Part shown: positions 1 through 8,350 of the stretch, one piece after another
Layout: each line of letters opens with the position of its first letter
How positions within the stretch are numbered: position 1 is the first letter of the stretch
NCBI GenBank assembly: GCA_963742585.1
Contig: CAVUMI010000009.1
Coordinates: 2,214,327 to 2,278,326, forward strand
From: JACDEA01 sp963742585
GTDB lineage: Bacteria > Actinomycetota > Acidimicrobiia > Acidimicrobiales > JACDEA01
Length of the DNA stretch: 64,000 nucleotides
Direction: 5' to 3'
The notes under the pieces: model-generated
Told to the model about the DNA's origin: nothing
Database searches by the model: none
What the model saw: only the letters and a program-made list of their open reading frames with translations
Translations under genes and position numbers: made by a program

Positions 1-1
1 C

Positions 2-1127
2 GAGCCGCGCCCGGCGTTGCCGGGCGATACCGACGCCGACGTGGCCATCGTCGGCGCGGGCTTCACCGGGCTGTGGGCGGCCTACTACCTGCTGCGCGCC
101 GACCCGCACCTCCGCGTGGTGGTGATCGAGCGGGAGGTCGCCGGCTTCCGAGCATCGGGCCGCAACGGCGGCTGGTGCGTCGGCGACCAGGCCGCGTCGC
201 TGCCCGCCCTCGAACGCGCCGCCGACCGGGCGCGGCGGCCGCGATGGTCCGGGGAAATGCATCACACCGTCGACGAGGTCGGCGCCGTCGTACAGCGCGA
301 GGGGGTCGACTGCGGATTCGCCAAGGGCGGTGCCATCTACCTCGCGTCGAACCAGCCACAGCTGCGCCGGCTCCGGGGTCGCCACACTGTTCACGAGCGC
401 TACGGCATGGGCGACAGCTACGCGCTGCTCACGCCGAGCGAGACGACGGCCATCGTCAACGCCGCTGGCATCTGCGGAAGCCTGTTCACTCCCCACGCCG
501 CTGCCGTGCACCCTGCCCGCCTCGCCCGGGGCCTTGCCGTTGCCGTCGAGCGGCTCGGCGGGGTCGTGCATGAACAAACCACCGCGCACACGATGGACCG
601 CGGGTCGGTTCATGGTCGGCTACGGCCAGCACACCGTCGACGGCCGCATCGCCTGGGGCGGCCTCCACGCGCCCTCGTGGTGGAGGTCGCGGACGCCACG
701 CTCACCGATGAACCACCGGCGCACCGCGAAGCGGCTCCGTGCGCTCCTCGTGACCCGGGTCCCGATGCTGGCCAATGTGGCGGTGACCCACGACTGGGGT
801 GGCGTGCTCGGCATACCGCGCGACGGCCGCCCGAGCGTCGGTCTCGATCGGGCTTCCGGTATGGCGTGGGCCGGCGGCTATGTCGGCTCGGGCGTCGCCG
901 CGTCCAACGCCGCCGGCCGGACGCTCGCTGACCTCATAACCGGCACGGATAGCGACCTGGTCCGCCTGCCGTGGGTCGGTCATTGCCCCCGGCCATGGGA
1001 ACCCGAGCCGCTCCGCTGGCTCGGCGTGCACGGGGTCACCTCGCTCGTGAAGCTCGTCGATCGCATCGAGTCCTTCCGCGACCGGGCAACGCTTAGCCGG
1101 TTGCGGCAACCGCCGGGGTCGCACTGA
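2..1127 (+). CDS. FAD-dependent amino-acid/amine oxidoreductase (DadA-like), 5' partial, frameshifted
   Basis: The N-terminal part carries the FAD-binding Rossmann motif (VGAGFTGLW) straight after a PGDTDADV lead-in that is usual for glycine/D-amino-acid or gamma-glutamylputrescine-type oxidases. The reading frame is already open at the window edge, so the true start lies outside and the TTG at 17 is internal. Homology changes frame near 590-600. The C-terminal part has the expected WGGVLG, PSVGLDR and WAGGYVGSG stretches that close over the flavin. Between VHEQ and VGYGQHT roughly 70-80 residues usual for the family are absent, so a deletion accompanies the frame change. Its 3' end overlaps the convergent MFS gene by 35 bases. 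The family oxidises C-N bonds with FAD and O2; the substrate cannot be read from sequence. Confidence 0.72.
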
Positions 1128-2397
1128 GCCGCCGGTAGGACCGCGACGCCAAGGCGAAGGCGGTGATCGCGATGCCAATCAGGCCGGCGATGGTGAACAT
1201 GAGGGCGAGTCCTCGCTCCGGGCCGGTTCCGAACCAGCTCCCGATCCAGTCGGCGCCTTGGCCATCGGTCATGAGCGGCATGAACACAGCCTCAGCGAGC
1301 GGCGCCATCAGGAAGGCGGTCAGCGGCGATGCCGCGTTCTCGACAAGCTGCGCGAAGCCGAAGACCCGGCCCTGGCGTTCGAAGGGAATGGCGCGCTGGA
1401 GGACGGTCTGCTCAGCGGCCTCGATGACCGGGATCAACGCGAGCCACACGATCATGCCGACCGTCAGCATCACCACCGAAGATCGCAAGGCGAAGATCGA
1501 ACACGAAATCCAGTTGATGAGGTTGCCGACCAGCACCACGCGCAGGGCGCTGCGCCCGAGCCCGAAGCGGGCAACGGCAAGACCGCCGGCGATGAACGCC
1601 AGACTGATAAAGCCCCAAAGGAACCCCCAGGCCTCCACTGATACGAGTGACAGGCCATAGGCGTCCATGAGCGCCATGAACACGCCGCCGAGGAGGTTGT
1701 TGAACGCCGCCAGCGCGATGAGCATCGACAGTCCGGGCACCGCGCTGATCGCGTCGAGCGCTCCGCGAATGTCGACGTGACTGGTTGACTCCTCGCCGGT
1801 CGGCGTCGGCTCCGATTCCGGAATCTCGATCGAGACCAGATGCACCAACACCGCCGCGGTGAGGGCAAGCGCGCCGTAATACGCCCAGCCCATCCCGAGA
1901 CCGCCGATAACCAGGCCGCTGAACACCGAGGTGATCGCGAAGGAGACGCCGGTCGTCATGCCGACCATCCCATTGGCGCGGTCGCGCTGATCCTCGTTGA
2001 CGAGCAGAGTGACGCATGTCGACATCGCGATGCCCCGCATCTGGGCGGCCACCGATCCGAGCAACGTCGATCCGGCGAGCACCCAGAAGAAGGGGCTAGT
2101 GAGGCGAAGCAGGCGGTCGGCGTCGACCGTTACAAACACCGCGGTGGCGACCACGAAACACGCCAGCGACACCACGGTGGCGAGCACCATCGCGTCCTTC
2201 TTCTTGTGCCGGTCGACGAACGTCCCGACGAACGGCCCTAACACTGCCGAGGAGATGCTGAACGCCCCGCCGATCACCCCGGTCGCAACGACGGAGCGCG
2301 TCTCGATAAACACCCAGAACGTCAGCGCGAACCAGAGAAAGGAACTGGTGACACCGCTGGCGAGGGTGTTGACGAGCAGACGGCGAAAGACGGACAT
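1093..2397 (-). CDS. MFS transporter (drug/siderophore exporter type)
   Basis: A 434-residue integral membrane protein with about twelve hydrophobic segments. The loop between helices 2 and 3 reads GTFVDRHKKKD, the MFS motif A, and overall it resembles the EntS/MFS_3 exporters. The start is set at the ATG at 2397 (MSVFRRLL) because AAGGAGA precedes it by 11 bases; the open frame extends to 2583 but that part is not membrane-like and has no ribosome site. It is transcribed divergently from the TPR-LuxR regulator, with 94 bases between the starts, so that regulator is a plausible controller. Probable role is proton-driven efflux of a small molecule; substrate unknown. Confidence 0.85.
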   Translation of the reverse strand: MSVFRRLLVNTLASGVTSSFLWFALTFWVFIETRSVVATGVIGGAFSISSAVLGPFVGTFVDRHKKKDAMVLATVVSLACFVVATAVFVTVDADRLLRLTSPFFWVLAGSTLLGSVAAQMRGIAMSTCVTLLVNEDQRDRANGMVGMTTGVSFAITSVFSGLVIGGLGMGWAYYGALALTAAVLVHLVSIEIPESEPTPTGEESTSHVDIRGALDAISAVPGLSMLIALAAFNNLLGGVFMALMDAYGLSLVSVEAWGFLWGFISLAFIAGGLAVARFGLGRSALRVVLVGNLINWISCSIFALRSSVVMLTVGMIVWLALIPVIEAAEQTVLQRAIPFERQGRVFGFAQLVENAASPLTAFLMAPLAEAVFMPLMTDGQGADWIGSWFGTGPERGLALMFTIAGLIGIAITAFALASRSYRRLSATPAVAATG

Positions 2398-2491
2398 CTC
2401 GCGTAGGTTCTCCTTTTGCGTCGTCCTACTCGATATATGACGACACCGGCTGCATGAACTAATCGGGGCCAGGACTGACAGACTTCCAGGG

Positions 2492-4135
2492 ATGGCGTCC
2501 GCGCTGGAGTCGGCCCGAGTCGCGTTCGCCCGGCGTGCGTGGGGTGAGGCGTTCGCCGCGTTCACCGAGGCGGCCAGCGACAAGGCGCTGGCCGCGAAGG
2601 ATCACGAGCGACGCGCAATCTCGGCGTACCTGATCGGCGCCGACGACTACTGCGCAGCGGCGTGGGAAGCAGCGCAACGCACCGCGCTCGACGCGGGCGA
2701 TCACGCCGAAGCTGCCCGCTACGCGTTCTGGCTGGCCTTCTGCTTCATAATGCGGGGCCAGATGGCCCACGCCGGCGGGTGGCTGGGCCGGGCCGAACGG
2801 CTCGTTGCCGACGGCAAGCTCGATTGCGAAGCCGCCGGCTACCTGCTCATCCCGGCGCTCCTCGGGGCGCTCGACGCCGGCGAACACGAGGCGGCACGCG
2901 ACCTCGCGGTTCGGGCTACCGAAATCGGGCGCCGGTTCGACGACGCCGACCTCCGCGCGTTCGGCACCCTCGGGCACGGGCAGGCGCTGCTCGCGATCGG
3001 CGACACAACCGCGGGCACCGCGCAACTCGACGAGGTGATGGTGTCGGTCACCGCCAACGAAGTCGGGCCCATCACCACCGGCATCGTCTACTGCGCGGTC
3101 CTGCTCGAGTGCATGAACCTGTTCGACCTGCCGCGCGCGTCGGAGTGGACCGAAGCGCTCAGCGCATGGTGTGACGCGCAGCCTGATCTCGTTCCGTACC
3201 GGGGCCAGTGCCTCGTGCACCGCTCACAGCTCCAGCAGGCCACCGGAGACTGGCCCGGCGCGACCGAGACGGCCGGGGCCGCCTGCGCCCGCCTCAACGA
3301 CCCGCCCCACCCTGCACTTGGGATGGCCCACTACCAGGAGGCCGAACTCCAGCGCCTCAAAGGCGCCTTCGACGCCGCCGATGCCGCCTACCGCCAGGCC
3401 AGCCGTCACGGCTATCAACCGATGCCGGGCCTGGCATTGCTGCAACTCGCGCGGGGAAACGCCGCGGCGGCGGCAGCCAGCATCGAGCGTGCCCTCGAGG
3501 AGCCGGGCAGCCCGGTGGAGCGGGCGGCCCTGCTCGCCGCCGCGGCTGACATCCTGCGCGTGACCGGCGATCTGGCACACGCCCGCGCCGCCGCCGAGGA
3601 GTTGCGTGCCATCGCGGCGCGGGCCTCATCGTCGGCGATGCTCAAGGCGCTCGCGGGCCATGCCGTCGGCACCCTTCTTGTGGCCGAGGGCGATCCGGCC
3701 GCGGCGTTGGCCGAGCTACGGGCGACTGCTGCTGCGTGGCAAACGCTGCGCATGCCCTACGAGGGCGCTCGCACCACGGCCATGATCGGACTGGCCTGTG
3801 CCGCCCTTGGCGACCGCACGGCAGCGGCGCTGGAGTTCGACAATGCGCGCGAAACGTTCATGGCCCTCGGGGCTGATCCCGACGTGCAGCGCCTCGTTGC
3901 GCTGGCTGCTGGCTCGGACGAGGCCGCGAGCCCTCCAGCGGTTGATGGGTTGTCGGCTCGGGAGCGCGAAGTCCTGCTGCTGATCGCAGCGGGCAAGACC
4001 AACCGAGAGATCGCTGCCGCGCTGGTGATCAGCCCGCACACCGCGGGTCGCCATGTCGAGAACATCTTCGCCAAGCTCGGTGTCACCAGCCGGGCGGCGG
4101 CCACGGCTCACGGCTACGAGCACGGCCTGATCTGA
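2492..4135 (+). CDS. LuxR-family transcriptional regulator with TPR-like N-terminus
   Basis: A 547-residue protein. About the first 450 residues are alanine-rich helical repeats (TPR/MalT-like), with no P-loop, so this is not a full LAL-type ATPase regulator. The last ~60 residues form a NarL/LuxR DNA-binding domain: LSAREREVLLLIAAGKTNREIA, then SPHTAGRHVENIFAKLGV. The repeats probably sense a ligand or partner. It is divergent from the MFS exporter and directly followed, after two hairpins, by a SnoaL protein and a methyltransferase. Either neighbour set may be its target; that is inference from position only. Confidence 0.88.
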   Translation: MASALESARVAFARRAWGEAFAAFTEAASDKALAAKDHERRAISAYLIGADDYCAAAWEAAQRTALDAGDHAEAARYAFWLAFCFIMRGQMAHAGGWLGRAERLVADGKLDCEAAGYLLIPALLGALDAGEHEAARDLAVRATEIGRRFDDADLRAFGTLGHGQALLAIGDTTAGTAQLDEVMVSVTANEVGPITTGIVYCAVLLECMNLFDLPRASEWTEALSAWCDAQPDLVPYRGQCLVHRSQLQQATGDWPGATETAGAACARLNDPPHPALGMAHYQEAELQRLKGAFDAADAAYRQASRHGYQPMPGLALLQLARGNAAAAAASIERALEEPGSPVERAALLAAAADILRVTGDLAHARAAAEELRAIAARASSSAMLKALAGHAVGTLLVAEGDPAAALAELRATAAAWQTLRMPYEGARTTAMIGLACAALGDRTAAALEFDNARETFMALGADPDVQRLVALAAGSDEAASPPAVDGLSAREREVLLLIAAGKTNREIAAALVISPHTAGRHVENIFAKLGVTSRAAATAHGYEHGLI

Positions 4136-4138
4136 GCT

Positions 4139-4186
4139 GATGGGGCATTTGCCCCATCGCTTCGCAGGACGCCAAATGGGGCGTCC
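4139..4186. terminator. Two consecutive hairpins after the LuxR gene
   Basis: Starting four bases after the LuxR stop there is GATGGGGCA-TT-TGCCCCATC (4139-4158), a perfect 9-bp stem. It is followed by GGACGCC-AAATGG-GGCGTCC (4167-4186), a 7-bp stem. Neither has a T-tract. They may be a terminator pair, or the first may be an operator for the regulator that ends beside it. Confidence 0.5.
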
Positions 4187-4226
4187 GGGCGATGCCGGTT
4201 TCCCGCGACCTCCGTACGGTCAGACC

Positions 4227-4661
4227 ATGGCCCTTCAAGCACCCACCTTTACGCTCGACCCGGCACTCATCGATCGGCTGAGCGCCGGGTTTCACCGGTG
4301 CTTCGCCGAGTTCAAAGCCGCCGACGATCTGTTTGCGGCCGACGCGTTCTTCGACTTGTTGCCGCCGATGTGGCGATTCCAGCTCGAAGGCCCGGGTGCG
4401 ACATTCACTGACCAGTTGCGTGCCATTGCCGAGGGGCCCGTCGAGATCGAGACCGTTCGCACCATCCCGACAGCGACCGGCTTTGTAACCGAGCACGTCG
4501 AGACCCAGCACACGCCGACCGGCGTGCTCACGGCGCGTCGCATCCACCTGTGCGAGGTGCTCGACGACCGCATCGCCGCGGTGACGACGTACTGCAACGG
4601 CGGCTGGGACGACGAGTTGCGAACTCGTCACGCCGCCGAAGCCCCGATGATCCGACCCTAA
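4227..4661 (+). CDS. SnoaL-like (NTF2-fold) protein
   Basis: A 144-residue single-domain protein with the spacing of the SnoaL/NTF2 cone fold: an N-terminal helix pair with FFDLLPPMWRFQLEG, then strands ending in RRIHLCEVLDDRIAAVTTYCNGGW. Such proteins bind small hydrophobic molecules or act as isomerases or cyclases, and no catalytic assignment is safe here. The ATG at 4227 is chosen over an upstream frame start at 4140 because the latter runs through the two hairpins. The methyltransferase start follows 14 bases after the stop, so the two are almost certainly co-transcribed. Confidence 0.72.
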   Translation: MALQAPTFTLDPALIDRLSAGFHRCFAEFKAADDLFAADAFFDLLPPMWRFQLEGPGATFTDQLRAIAEGPVEIETVRTIPTATGFVTEHVETQHTPTGVLTARRIHLCEVLDDRIAAVTTYCNGGWDDELRTRHAAEAPMIRP

Positions 4662-4675
4662 CCAAGGAGCAACCG

Positions 4676-5485
4676 ATGACTACCGTCTCGTACCGCAGCT
4701 TCACCGGCACCGGCGCGGAGAACTACCAGCGCTACTTCGTGCCGGCAATCGCCACCCCGGTCTCGGCCGATCTACTGCGGACCGCTGCGCTCCAACCAGG
4801 CGAGCGGGTCCTCGACGTTGCCTGCGGCACGGGGCTGATCGCCCGCCTCGCCGCCGAGCGCGTCGGCCCCACCGGGTCCGTGACCGCCATCGACATCTCG
4901 CCCGAGATGATCGACGTCGCCAAGACGATCCCGCCGCCCCAAGGTGCCGACATCGACTGGCAGGTCGGTGACGCCACATCACTGCCGCTGCCTGACGAGA
5001 CCTACGACGTCGTGCTGTGCCAGATGGGCGTGATGTTCATCGAAGACCGCACCGCGGCGGTGCGCGAGATGCGACGGGTGCTTAAGCCCGGGCGACGACT
5101 GGTTCTGAGCACGCCGGGCGCGATCCAGCCCACGTTCGAGCTCATGGAGCAGGCGATCGTCGACCACATCAACCCCGAACTTGGCGGGTTCGTTCGGGCG
5201 GTGTTCTCGATGCACGACCCCGCCGTCGTCGCAACGTTGTTGCGCGAGGCCGGATTCGACGACGCCAACGCGGTAGTGGCCGTCGTCCCGTTTCACTTGC
5301 CGGCGCCGGCGGACTTCCTGTGGCAGTACATCAGCCTCACCCCGATAGGTCCCCTCGTGGCGCAAGCCTCGGAGGAGGCCCAGACCGCGTTGGAGCGCCA
5401 AGTGGTCGAGGGGTGGGCGCCTTACGTCGTCGACGGCGCGACGCGCGTCGATCAGCCGATGGTGGTCGCCACCGGCCGCAAGTAA
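4676..5485 (+). CDS. Class I SAM-dependent methyltransferase (UbiE/Methyltransf_11 type)
   Basis: A 269-residue protein. Motif I is VLDVACGTGLIAR, followed by an acidic ribose-binding strand end (AIDIS), a DAT motif (VGDATSLPLPD) and the post-motif strand YDVVLCQMGVMF, all typical of SAM-binding class I enzymes. The ATG at 4676 is preceded by AAGGAG at 4664-4669. The longer open frame from 4550 overlaps the SnoaL gene and is rejected. The C-terminal third (PFHLPAPADFLWQYISLTPIGP) is a family-specific cap. It forms an operon with the SnoaL gene, a pairing seen in small-molecule tailoring; the methyl acceptor is unknown. Confidence 0.88.
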   Translation: MTTVSYRSFTGTGAENYQRYFVPAIATPVSADLLRTAALQPGERVLDVACGTGLIARLAAERVGPTGSVTAIDISPEMIDVAKTIPPPQGADIDWQVGDATSLPLPDETYDVVLCQMGVMFIEDRTAAVREMRRVLKPGRRLVLSTPGAIQPTFELMEQAIVDHINPELGGFVRAVFSMHDPAVVATLLREAGFDDANAVVAVVPFHLPAPADFLWQYISLTPIGPLVAQASEEAQTALERQVVEGWAPYVVDGATRVDQPMVVATGRK

Positions 5486-5687
5486 CCGGTCGGCGCGCCG
5501 CTGACGTCACTGCCAAGGTAGGACGCGATCACCGAGGTGGACGTGATGCAGTTCCCGACACGGTTGCACCGCCCTGCCCGAACCCGCGGCGATCGCGAAC
5601 TGTTTCGACAGGCAGTACGAGCGGCCGAGGACACTGGGTGGCACGAACCCCGGCCAGTGTTGGGTCTCCGGCACCTAGAGTTCGGAA

Positions 5688-6164
5688 ATGACGACCGAGC
5701 GGATGGAGGTCCGGCGCACGATCGCCGCCGATCCCACGATGATCTTCGACGTGCTGCGTGATCCCAAGGGCCACGTCACGATCGACAGCTCGGGGATGCT
5801 GCAATCGTCCACCGGCGTGCCGGCAAACGCAGTAGGCGACACGTTCGTCATCCACATGGACCGTGAGTCGCTGAACGACTACCCGCTCGGCAAGTACGAC
5901 GTCACGGTCTCCGTCACCGCGTTCGAGCGTGACCGTGAGATCGCCTGGACGATCATCGGGCAGATCGAACCACAGATCGGCCACATCTACGGCTACACGC
6001 TCCAGCCGGTCGACGAAGGCACGCTCGTCACCTCGTACTACGACTGGTCGACGATCGCCCAGCAATGGAAGGACGCCAACATCTTTCCTGTGATGTCGGA
6101 ACTCGCACTACGAGCCACGCTGGGCATCCTTGCCCGTACCGTCGAGGCCGGTGCCGCGGGCTGA
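5688..6164 (+). CDS. SRPBCC-family (polyketide cyclase/START-like) protein
   Basis: A 158-residue protein opening with RRTIAADPTMIFDVLRDPKGH, the usual first strand and helix of the SRPBCC hydrophobic-cavity fold, and ending with a long C-terminal helix. Mid-protein strands (YDVTVSVTAFERDREIAWTI; GHIYGYTLQPVDEGTLVTSYYDW) fit the helix-grip sheet. The family binds lipids or aromatic compounds and no catalytic residue can be named. The 202 bases between the methyltransferase and this gene hold no recognisable gene. Confidence 0.78.
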   Translation: MTTERMEVRRTIAADPTMIFDVLRDPKGHVTIDSSGMLQSSTGVPANAVGDTFVIHMDRESLNDYPLGKYDVTVSVTAFERDREIAWTIIGQIEPQIGHIYGYTLQPVDEGTLVTSYYDWSTIAQQWKDANIFPVMSELALRATLGILARTVEAGAAG

Positions 6165-6168
6165 GCCG

Positions 6169-6939
6169 CTAGGTCCCCGCGCTCCCTTCCAAGCGCTGGG
6201 AAAACTCCTTCAGCAGAAAGCGGCTCACGTCGTCCTGCGTGCCCGTGCCAACCTGAAAGGGCGTATCGAGGATTCGCAGCAGTCGCGTCAGGTAGATGAA
6301 GAAGTACGAGATAAAGACCACCATCACGATGGACTCCGAGAGCGGATCTAGTTGTGTAAATACCAACGAGGCGATGATCAACCCGACGACCGTCTGAATC
6401 AGGATGTAGGCCGAGGGAAGGAAGTCGATCCGTTGTATGTGGTAGATGCGCAGGACCGCCTTGCGAACCACGCCTTGTTCCGCGCGCAGCCGCACGATGT
6501 AGTTCGCGGGCACATCGAGCCGTTCCAACTCGACGAACGCCTGCGACAGACCGTTGACACTCTCCAGGCACTCCCGGGTACCGGGATGCGCGAGATCCGC
6601 CCGCAGCGCGGCGACGACGTTGAGCAGTCGCTGCCGCAACCCGGGTAGGTCGAAGGCCGGCTTGTCCTGGGCGATGCTCCAGCAGTCCTCATTGATCGCC
6701 TCGAGCGCGGCGACGATTTCGGCGGGCATGCGCTCCGCCTCTTTGTAGTCGGCCATCGTGCCGGCCACGAGAAGACCAAGCACGAAGATGCCGCCGGCGA
6801 CCACGCTGGAGTACAGCGGGTTGATGACAATGAACTCAACGTCGAGCGCGTTGATCAGGAGCTTGACCCCAGCGATCACCAGCACCATCGCCCCGGTCTC
6901 CGCTGCCACCCGCCACCGACTCACTCGTGCTCCAATCAT
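6169..6939 (-). CDS. Membrane protein, bestrophin-like/DUF4239 type
   Basis: About 256 residues from the ATG at 6939; an alternative ATG lies at 6972. Two hydrophobic segments near the N-terminus are followed by a conserved ADYKEAERMPAEI stretch, an extended helical cytosolic middle, then two hydrophobic segments (FLPSAYILIQTVVGLII; SIVMVVFISYFFIYL). This layout matches small bestrophin-like membrane proteins of unknown transport role. Its 3' end is convergent with the SRPBCC gene with a 4-base gap, and it is divergent from the AI-2E family gene. Confidence 0.65.
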   Translation of the reverse strand: MIGARVSRWRVAAETGAMVLVIAGVKLLINALDVEFIVINPLYSSVVAGGIFVLGLLVAGTMADYKEAERMPAEIVAALEAINEDCWSIAQDKPAFDLPGLRQRLLNVVAALRADLAHPGTRECLESVNGLSQAFVELERLDVPANYIVRLRAEQGVVRKAVLRIYHIQRIDFLPSAYILIQTVVGLIIASLVFTQLDPLSESIVMVVFISYFFIYLTRLLRILDTPFQVGTGTQDDVSRFLLKEFSQRLEGSAGT

Positions 6940-7009
6940 GCGGCCATCTACGCGTGCACACGCGAGAAGCAAACATCATGACCTGCGGATCTCATAGCGT
7001 CTGACCACT

Positions 7010-8083
7010 GTGGAGCCCGAACCACAACCCCGCCGACGAGCGACCGTGCATCCGACCGTTGAGCGCGTCGCGGCGTACTCGTGGCGTCTCCTAGTTATCG
7101 CCGCCGCGCTCTTCCTCGTTCTGCGGTTGATCGGCGAGCTCTGGGTCGTGTTCCTGCCCTTGGTGATCGCGCTCCTCCTTTCCCGCGTTCTCACTGCCCC
7201 GACCGCCCGCTTGCGGTCATGGGGCTGGCGTCCCGGCCTCGCCGCGGCGGCGGTTCTCCTCGGCTTCCTGATCGCTTTGGCAACGGTGGTCGGGCTGGTC
7301 AGTGTCGCGGTGGCGGGCCAGGCCAGCGAAGTCGGCCCGACCGTCAGCCGCGCCGTCGACGACATCGAGCGGTGGTTGGTCGAGGATGCGCCGGTCGACA
7401 TCAGTCGCGATGACATCGCCCGTTTCCGCGAGAGGGCGGGCGAGGCCGTCGGCGACGCGGCACGCTCCTCGAGCGGATCGTTCGTGTCCGGCGCCGTTGT
7501 CGCCCTGGAAGTTCTGGTGAGCTTGATCCTCGGGCTGATCATCACGTTCTTCGTCCTCAAGGACAGCGACCGGCTGGTGCGGTGGGTCCAGAGCCTCCTG
7601 CCGTCGGCGCGCCGCGAGCTCGCAGCTCGCCTCGGGAATCGCGCCTGGCACACGATCGGTGGCTACCTGCGGGGCGCCGCGCTCCTCGGGGTCGCAGAGG
7701 GGATCGTGATCGGGGCGACGCTGGCAATTGTCGGCGCCAAGCTTGCGGTGCCCGTCGCGATCCTCACCTTCCTGGCCGCCTTCATTCCCTTCGCCGGCGC
7801 GATCGTCGCCGGCCTGCTCGCTGTGCTGGTCGCGCTCGCGACTGCTGGTGGCACCGCGGCGCTGATCGTCCTTGGCGTCGCCATCGTCATCCAACAGCTC
7901 GACAACGACCTGCTCGCACCGCTTGTCTACGGCCGGACGCTGGAGATCCACCCGGTCTTGGTGCTGCTGTCGATCGCCGGTGGTGGTGCGTTGTTCGGCG
8001 TACCCGGGAGCCTTCTCGCCGTCCCAGTCACCGCGGTCCTCGTCAACGTCGTGGCCGAGGCGCGCCACGAATCACGCGAGTGA
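7010..8083 (+). CDS. AI-2E family transporter (UPF0118)
   Basis: A 357-residue polytopic protein. Paired helices at the N-terminus lead to a soluble amphipathic middle with TVSRAVDDIERWL, then FFVLKDSDRLVRWV and GGYLRGAALLGVAEGIVIG. The C-terminal family signature follows: FIPFAGAIVAG, IQQLDNDLLAPLVYGR and HPVLVLLSIAGG. The start is GTG at 7010. Members are oligomeric exporters of small molecules or Na+/Li+-H+ antiporters; the cargo is not predictable. The end overlaps the convergent small gene at 8072 by 12 bases. Confidence 0.88.
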   Translation: MEPEPQPRRRATVHPTVERVAAYSWRLLVIAAALFLVLRLIGELWVVFLPLVIALLLSRVLTAPTARLRSWGWRPGLAAAAVLLGFLIALATVVGLVSVAVAGQASEVGPTVSRAVDDIERWLVEDAPVDISRDDIARFRERAGEAVGDAARSSSGSFVSGAVVALEVLVSLILGLIITFFVLKDSDRLVRWVQSLLPSARRELAARLGNRAWHTIGGYLRGAALLGVAEGIVIGATLAIVGAKLAVPVAILTFLAAFIPFAGAIVAGLLAVLVALATAGGTAALIVLGVAIVIQQLDNDLLAPLVYGRTLEIHPVLVLLSIAGGGALFGVPGSLLAVPVTAVLVNVVAEARHESRE

Positions 8084-8350
8084 TACCAGCTCGGCGAACA
8101 GATCTTGCTCGTCGGTCGTGACGCCGTGGCGGGCAAACCACGCGGACACATTGCTGATGTCGCGCTGGAGGAGGTCGAACGCCCGCAGGTTGGCCAAGAG
8201 CTCGTCGTACGCCGACGTCAGTTCACCCGGACTGAGGCGCGCTTGGGGTGCAATTTCCCCGGAGCGACATAAGTCGTAGACTGCGACTAATGCGCCGGGG
8301 GCTGGCCCTGCTGCTCGTTCTTCTTCTCGTCGGGACCGTGGACGGCGCAC
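8072..8350 (-). CDS. Small hypothetical protein
   Basis: The open frame gives 92 residues, but the first ~20 (arginine/proline-rich) are antisense to the signal peptide of the next gene and are probably not translated. The remainder (YDLCRSGEIAPQARLSPGELTSAYDELLANLRAFDLLQRD and onwards) has protein-like composition and predicted helices. I see no ATG or GTG at the natural boundary near 8290, so the start is uncertain. No family recognised. Confidence 0.35.
   Translation of the reverse strand: MRRPRSRREEERAAGPAPGALVAVYDLCRSGEIAPQARLSPGELTSAYDELLANLRAFDLLQRDISNVSAWFARHGVTTDEQDLFAELVSLA

Noticed and set aside
7217..8068. A 283-codon minus-strand frame opposite the AI-2E transporter
   Set aside because: The composition (Asp, Arg, Gln-rich, no hydrophobic core) is that of an antisense shadow; the plus strand encodes a full transporter.
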